Assembly: GCF_014205335.1 (NCBI RefSeq)
Contig: NZ_JACHNH010000001.1
Coordinates: 930,001-994,000 of the forward strand
DNA length: 64,000 nucleotides
Reading direction: 5' to 3'
DNA from: Amorphoplanes digitatis
GTDB taxonomy: Bacteria; Actinomycetota; Actinomycetes; Mycobacteriales; Micromonosporaceae
Part shown: positions 60,341-64,000 of the stretch, piece after piece
How positions within the stretch are numbered: position 1 is the first letter of the stretch
How the letters are laid out: each line of letters begins with the position of its first letter
Program-made: the position numbers and the translations under genes
Notes under the pieces: generated by a model
The model's database searches: none
What the model saw: the letters and a program-made list of their open reading frames with translations, nothing else
Told to the model about the DNA's origin: nothing

Positions 60341-60356
60341 GCCCGATCGATCGGGC
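60341..60356 (+). repeat. 16-bp perfect palindrome in the rpsP leader
   Basis: GCCCGATCGATCGGGC (60341-60356) lies 32 bp before the rpsP GTG. In RNA it can form a 6-bp stem with a 4-nt loop. It could be a leader element of the S16 operon or an operator. Confidence 0.6.
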
Positions 60357-60388
60357 TGGTCGTCATCGCAACAGGAGCGAACAAGACT

Positions 60389-60880
60389 GTGGCCGTAAAG
60401 ATCCGGCTCCTGCGGATGGGCAAGATCCGCAACCCGCAGTACCGCATCGTCGTCGCCGACTCGCGCACCAAGCGCGACGGCCGCGCCATCGAGTACGTCG
60501 GCATCTACCAGCCCAAGGAAGATCCTTCGATCATCCAGGTGAAGTCGGAGCGCGTGCAGTACTGGCTCTCGGTCGGCGCGCAGCCGAGCGAGGCCGTGCA
60601 GCGCCTGCTCGAGAAGACCGGCGACTGGCAGCTGTTCAAGGGCCTGCCGGCCCCGCCGCCGCTGCTCGTCAAGGCCGAGAAGGTCAGCCGCACGGCGGCC
60701 TACGAGGCCGAGGCGAAGGCTGCCGCCGGCGTCGCGGACGCCCCGGCCGCCAAGCCGGCCAAGAAGGCCAAGGCGGAGCCCAAGGCGGAGGCCAAGGCCG
60801 AGCCCAAGGCTGAGCCGAAGGCGGAGACCGCCGAGGCTGTCTCGGAGGACGCGGCCGGTGCCGGCGCCGACGGGAACTGA
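60389..60880 (+). CDS. rpsP: 30S ribosomal protein S16 with long C-terminal tail
   Basis: S16 starts [20 protein letters not shown] (GTG 60389) with [20 protein letters not shown], the usual core of about 85 residues. The 163-residue protein then continues with a Lys/Ala/Glu/Pro-rich tail ([20 protein letters not shown]...). Actinobacterial S16 proteins often carry such tails. Its last 23 bp overlap the khpA start. Confidence 0.96.
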   Translation: MAVKIRLLRMGKIRNPQYRIVVADSRTKRDGRAIEYVGIYQPKEDPSIIQVKSERVQYWLSVGAQPSEAVQRLLEKTGDWQLFKGLPAPPPLLVKAEKVSRTAAYEAEAKAAAGVADAPAAKPAKKAKAEPKAEAKAEPKAEPKAETAEAVSEDAAGAGADGN

Positions 60881-61115
60881 CGGGGCGCTCCGGCCCGCGC
60901 TGGAGCACCTCGTCAAGGGCATCGTCGACAACCCGGACGACGTCCGGGTCCGGCTGGTCGACTCGCGCCGCGGTAAGCGGCTCGAGGTGCGCGTGCACCC
61001 CGAGGACCTGGGAACGGTCATCGGGCGCGGCGGGCGCACGGCCAAGGCGCTGCGTCAGGTCATCGGTTCGATCGGTGGGCGCGGCATCCGCGTCGACATC
61101 GTCGACGCGTACTGA
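60858..61115 (+). CDS. khpA: KH-domain RNA-binding protein KhpA
   Basis: The 85-residue protein is a single KH domain: [20 protein letters not shown], then [20 protein letters not shown] (the GxxG loop in VIGRGGR), ending [10 protein letters not shown]. KhpA/B-type proteins bind RNA and affect cell elongation and translation. GTG 60858 overlaps rpsP by 23 bp; its place between rpsP and rimM is conserved in Gram-positive bacteria. Confidence 0.93.
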   Translation: MPAPTGTDGALRPALEHLVKGIVDNPDDVRVRLVDSRRGKRLEVRVHPEDLGTVIGRGGRTAKALRQVIGSIGGRGIRVDIVDAY

Positions 61116-61126
61116 GCTGCCGCCTG

Positions 61127-61696
61127 ATGTTGCTGGTCGTCGGTCAGATCGGTAAGCCCCACGGCATCCGCGGGGAAGTGCTGGTGACAGTGCGGACCGA
61201 TGATCCAGAGGCGAGATTCGCCGCCGGATCGGTGTTCACCACGGAGGTCCCCCGGGATCGCCGGGTGAGTACCGGCCCGGCGGCTGTCGCCGTGCCGGGA
61301 ATCGCCTACAAGGTCCCGGCGGAGCTCGTGCTCGAGTCGGTGCGCTGGCACCAGGGCAAGGGGATCGCCCAGTTCGAGGGCGTCCTCGACCGCAACACCG
61401 CCGAGGCGCTCCGCGGCGTGTTGTTGCAGGTCGACAGCGCCGAGATCCCCGTTCCCGAGGACCCGGACGAGTTCAACGACCACCAGTTGGCCGGGCTCTC
61501 CGTGGTGTCGGTCGACGGGACCGTCCTCGGCGCGATCGACCGGATCGACCACGCGCCCTCCTCCGACCTCATTGTGCTCAAGAAGGCCGGCGGCGGCACG
61601 GCGCTCATCCCGTTCGTCAGCCAGATGGTGCCGACGGTCGACCTGGCCGGCGGCCGGGTGATCGTCGACCTGCCCGAGGGCCTGCTCGATCTGTAG
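61127..61696 (+). CDS. rimM: Ribosome maturation factor RimM
   Basis: RimM is a 30S maturation factor that binds S19 and helps 16S 3'-domain assembly. The 189-residue protein has the N-domain [40 protein letters not shown], and the C-terminal PRC-barrel with [20 protein letters not shown]. It lies between khpA and trmD with gaps of 11 and 14 bp. Confidence 0.96.
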   Translation: MLLVVGQIGKPHGIRGEVLVTVRTDDPEARFAAGSVFTTEVPRDRRVSTGPAAVAVPGIAYKVPAELVLESVRWHQGKGIAQFEGVLDRNTAEALRGVLLQVDSAEIPVPEDPDEFNDHQLAGLSVVSVDGTVLGAIDRIDHAPSSDLIVLKKAGGGTALIPFVSQMVPTVDLAGGRVIVDLPEGLLDL

Positions 61697-61710
61697 AAAA
61701 GGGCCCGTCT

Positions 61711-62475
61711 GTGCGCGTCGACATCGTCTCGATCTTCCCGGACTACTTCGCCCCGCTGGACCTGTCGCTGATCGGCAAGGCGCGGGGCACCGGGCTGCTC
61801 GACCTGTCCGTGCACGACCTGCGCACCTGGACCTCGGACGTGCACCGCACGGTCGACGACACCCCGTACGGCGGCGGCCCGGGCATGGTCATGCGCCCGG
61901 AGCCCTGGGCGGCGGCGCTGGACGCGGTCGCCTCTCCCGCCGCGCAGCTGATCGTGCCCTCGCCCGCCGGGCGGCCGTTCACCCAGGCGGACGCGCACGA
62001 GCTGGCCGAGCTTCCGCACCTGATCTTCGCCTGCGGCCGGTACGAGGGCATTGACCAGCGGGTTCTCGACGAGGCTGCGGCCCGGATGCCGGTGCGGGAG
62101 GTCTCGCTCGGCGATTATGTGCTCTTCGGTGGCGAGGTCGCGGTTATCGTGATCATGGAGGCGGTCACCCGCCTGCTGCCGGGGGTGCTCGGCAACGCGG
62201 ACTCGCTGACCGAGGAGTCGCACGCGGCGGGGCTGCTCGAGGCGCCGGTCTACACCAAGCCGGCGTCGTGGCGGGACCGCGCGGTGCCGGAGGTGCTCCG
62301 CTCCGGTGACCACGGGCGGATCGCGCGCTGGCGGCGTACGGAGTCTCTGCTGCGTACCGCCGCCCGGCGCCCGGACATGTTCGCGGCCTATCCGCCGGAG
62401 TCGCTCGACAAGTTCGACCGGGCGGCCCTGGAGGGGGCCGGATTTCCGATCACACCTCCGGGTGTGGCAAAGTAG
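61711..62475 (+). CDS. trmD: tRNA (guanine(37)-N(1))-methyltransferase
   Basis: TrmD methylates G37 of tRNA. The 254-residue SPOUT enzyme has [49 protein letters not shown] and [20 protein letters not shown], which form the trefoil-knot SAM site. GTG 61711. It precedes rplS by 127 bp, so rplS may also have its own promoter. Confidence 0.97.
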   Translation: MRVDIVSIFPDYFAPLDLSLIGKARGTGLLDLSVHDLRTWTSDVHRTVDDTPYGGGPGMVMRPEPWAAALDAVASPAAQLIVPSPAGRPFTQADAHELAELPHLIFACGRYEGIDQRVLDEAAARMPVREVSLGDYVLFGGEVAVIVIMEAVTRLLPGVLGNADSLTEESHAAGLLEAPVYTKPASWRDRAVPEVLRSGDHGRIARWRRTESLLRTAARRPDMFAAYPPESLDKFDRAALEGAGFPITPPGVAK

Positions 62476-62602
62476 TGAGGTTGCCGTTCGTTCCCCACGC
62501 CGTGGGCGGGCGGACGAGGACCGACGGCACTCGCCGGGGGTCAGAATCACCCATTCGCGCATCGAACTCCCGGTGCGCTTTGAGTACGACGAGGATGCAG
62601 CG

Positions 62603-62962
62603 ATGAACACCCTGGACGCACTCGACGCCCAGTCGCGACGCACCGACATTCCTGACTTCCGGGCTGGTGACACCGTCAAGGTGCACGTGCGGGTCGTCGA
62701 GGGCAACCGCTCCCGTGTCCAGGTCTTCCAGGGCGTCGTGATCAGCCGCCAGGGTGGCGGGCTGCGCGAGACCTTCAAGGTCCGGAAGATCAGCTTCGGC
62801 GTCGGCGTCGAGCGGACCTACCCGATCAACAGCCCCCAGCTCGACCGCATCGAGGTCGTCACCCGCGGTGACGTGCGTCGCGCCAAGCTCTACTACCTGC
62901 GCGAGCTCCGCGGCAAGAAGGCCAAGATCAAGGAGCTGCGCGAGAAGCAGACCGTCAGCTGA
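62603..62962 (+). CDS. rplS: 50S ribosomal protein L19
   Basis: L19 is 119 residues: [20 protein letters not shown], the beta core [20 protein letters not shown] and [20 protein letters not shown], and a basic C-terminal helix. The ATG at 62603 is preceded by GAGGA (62591-62595). The longer frame into trmD was rejected. A nested hairpin follows at 63091-63130. Confidence 0.97.
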   Translation: MNTLDALDAQSRRTDIPDFRAGDTVKVHVRVVEGNRSRVQVFQGVVISRQGGGLRETFKVRKISFGVGVERTYPINSPQLDRIEVVTRGDVRRAKLYYLRELRGKKAKIKELREKQTVS

Positions 62963-62995
62963 ACCCCGTAGCGGTCCGGGCCGTATGTACTCGGA

Positions 62996-63025
62996 CTGAC
63001 GTTTGCTGCGCGGGCGGATTACGCT
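62996..63025 (+). promoter_or_regulatory. Candidate lepB promoter
   Basis: CTGACG (62996-63001) and TACGCT (63020-63025) are 18 bp apart, in the 217-bp gap between rplS and lepB. It is a modest match. The nested hairpin downstream would lie in its leader. Confidence 0.35.
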
Positions 63026-63090
63026 TGCGCCAGTGACGGATGGGAATCAGTGCCAACACGGCAGTCGCCGTGCGGGTGAACCATTCGCAC

Positions 63091-63130
63091 TACCGCCCGA
63101 CAGGTCCCCCGCGGGGGATCACGGGCGGTA
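63091..63130 (+). terminator. Nested hairpin between rplS and lepB
   Basis: TACCGCCCG (63091-63099) pairs perfectly with CGGGCGGTA (63122-63130), and an inner palindrome TCCCCCGCGGGGGA lies at 63105-63118. It is probably the terminator of the rpsP-rplS transcript. If lepB is transcribed from the promoter at 62996-63025, it would instead act as a leader attenuator. Confidence 0.7.
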
Positions 63131-63179
63131 GTGCTGTATCCGGGGCGGCTCGACCGGACGGCGGCGGGAGATGCGAAGC

Positions 63180-64000
63180 GTGGAACCGATGCAGGGGTAT
63201 CGAGCCTCCTCCTCCGGACGGCGCCGCGGGCGGGTGATCCGTCGCAAGGAGATGCCCCTCTGGCAGGAGCTGCCGCTGCTGCTGGTGGTGGCGTTCTGCC
63301 TCGCCGTCCTGATCCGGACCTTCCTGGTGCAGGCGTTCTACATCCCGTCCGGCTCGATGCAGACCACCCTGGAGATCAAGGACCGGGTCCTGGTCAACAA
63401 GGTCGTCTACGACATGCGCGACCCGGTGCGCGGCGAGATCGTGGTCTTCCGCGGCACCGACAACTGGGCGCCCGAGCAGCCGGCCGAGCCGCTCAGCAAC
63501 GACTTCGGCGCGAAGCTCGGCCGGACCATCGGTGACCTGGTCGGTGTCAGCCGCCCGGGGGAACGCGACTTCATCAAACGGGTGATCGGCCTGCCGGGCG
63601 ACAAGGTCGCCTGCTGCGACGATCAGGGCCGGATCACGGTCAACGGCGAGTCGATCGACGAGGGCTACATCTTCGAGGACTCGGCAATCGAGGCCCCGCC
63701 CAACCCGCGCCAGTGCACGAGCCGCCGCTTCGCCGAGGTGACCGTCCCGGCGGGTGAGATGTTCGTCATGGGCGACCACCGGCTGGTGTCGCAGGACGCC
63801 CGCTGCCAAGGCCCCGTGCCCATCGACAACATCATCGGCCGGGCGTTCGTGATCGTCTGGCCGACCAAGCACTTCACCAGCCTCTCCGTGCCCGACAACT
63901 GGAAGGCGTACGGTGAGGCGCACCCCGTGGCGGCCGCCACGGTCGGCGGGCAGCCGCAGCGGGAGCCCGATCCGGCCACCGCCGCCGTGATGCTGCCGTT
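63180..64000 (+). CDS. lepB: Signal peptidase I (3' end outside window)
   Basis: LepB removes N-terminal signal peptides of exported proteins. The visible 273 residues have a cytoplasmic N-terminus, one membrane helix (LPLLLVVAFCLAVLIRTFLV), the catalytic Ser59 in YIPSGSMQTTL, catalytic Lys133 in RDFIKRVIGLPGD and the GDH box VMGDHRLVSQDARCQGPV. GTG 63180 with GGGAG about 9 nt upstream; ATG 63171 and ATG 63189 are alternatives. It is followed beyond the window in most actinobacteria by rnhB. Confidence 0.95.
   Translation, partial: MEPMQGYRASSSGRRRGRVIRRKEMPLWQELPLLLVVAFCLAVLIRTFLVQAFYIPSGSMQTTLEIKDRVLVNKVVYDMRDPVRGEIVVFRGTDNWAPEQPAEPLSNDFGAKLGRTIGDLVGVSRPGERDFIKRVIGLPGDKVACCDDQGRITVNGESIDEGYIFEDSAIEAPPNPRQCTSRRFAEVTVPAGEMFVMGDHRLVSQDARCQGPVPIDNIIGRAFVIVWPTKHFTSLSVPDNWKAYGEAHPVAAATVGGQPQREPDPATAAVMLP

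Larger units (their letters stand above)
60044..60388. other. rpsP upstream region
   Basis: A 345-bp region without a gene. It contains a promoter candidate (60203-60232) and a 16-bp palindrome in the presumed leader (60341-60356). Earlier parts (60140-60190) hold a short GATCTTT direct repeat (ATCTTTGATCTTTCGC). Confidence 0.5.

Overview
The window is about 64 kb of very GC-rich chromosome with GTG/TTG starts, many 4-bp stop/start overlaps and an actinobacterial gene order. The combination of cofC/fbiD (coenzyme F420), a SepIVA-like protein, smc-ftsY-amt-glnK-glnD-ffh and rpsP-khpA-rimM-trmD-rplS-lepB points to a filamentous actinomycete. The Micromonosporaceae (Actinoplanes-like) are my best guess; this rests on recalled gene order and was not tested by a search.

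Layout. 0-4 kb: 3' truncated ppk, a small cold-shock-like protein and cofC on the minus strand; plsC and gpsA on the plus strand, then a PLP-dependent lyase. 5-8 kb: a zinc-ribbon protein, a YtrA-type GntR repressor with its ABC exporter, and a small phosphatase. 8-16.5 kb: ddl, DUF3515, a stand-alone Lrp ligand domain, thiL, a GNAT acetyltransferase, rpmB, a fakA-like kinase, recG and DUF952. 16.5-18.4 kb: small unknown genes, an apparent frameshifted gene and an LPXTG-type surface protein. 18.7-25.1 kb: rsmD-coaD, sepIVA-like, DUF177-rpmF-plsX-rnc-mannosyltransferase-mutM. 25.1-28.3 kb (minus): a three-gene operon of a PelF-like glycosyltransferase, a polytopic membrane protein and a spherulin-4 domain protein. 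28.8-39.5 kb: a small coiled-coil gene, smc, a HAD hydrolase, a lipoprotein, a toxin-antitoxin pair, a PhoD-like phosphatase, ftsY and an APH-type kinase. 39.6-43.9 kb: amt-glnK-glnD behind GlnR-like boxes. 44-54 kb: a cell-surface glycan island (two-domain glycosyltransferase, membrane-anchored methyltransferase, secreted EEP hydrolase, AT3-SGNH acyltransferase, UDP-HexNAc dehydrogenase, Stealth phosphotransferase). 54-64 kb: ffh, an amidohydrolase, a repeat-rich 840-bp gap, proS, DUF402, the rpsP-to-rplS block and lepB, which runs off the right edge.

How it fits together. The conserved backbone covers translation (rpmB, rpmF, rpsP, rplS, proS, rimM, trmD, rsmD), phospholipid start-up (plsX, plsC, gpsA), protein targeting (ftsY, ffh, lepB), chromosome upkeep (smc, recG, mutM), RNA processing (rnc) and nitrogen control (amt-glnK-glnD). 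Two separate surface-carbohydrate loci are inserted into it: a Pel/galactosaminoglycan-like operon between mutM and smc, and a capsule- or teichuronate-like island between glnD and ffh. These, the hairpin-rich gap at 57.1-57.9 kb and the hairpins around the toxin-antitoxin pair are the parts most worth a second look. I saw no tRNA, rRNA, CRISPR array, transposase or prophage gene.
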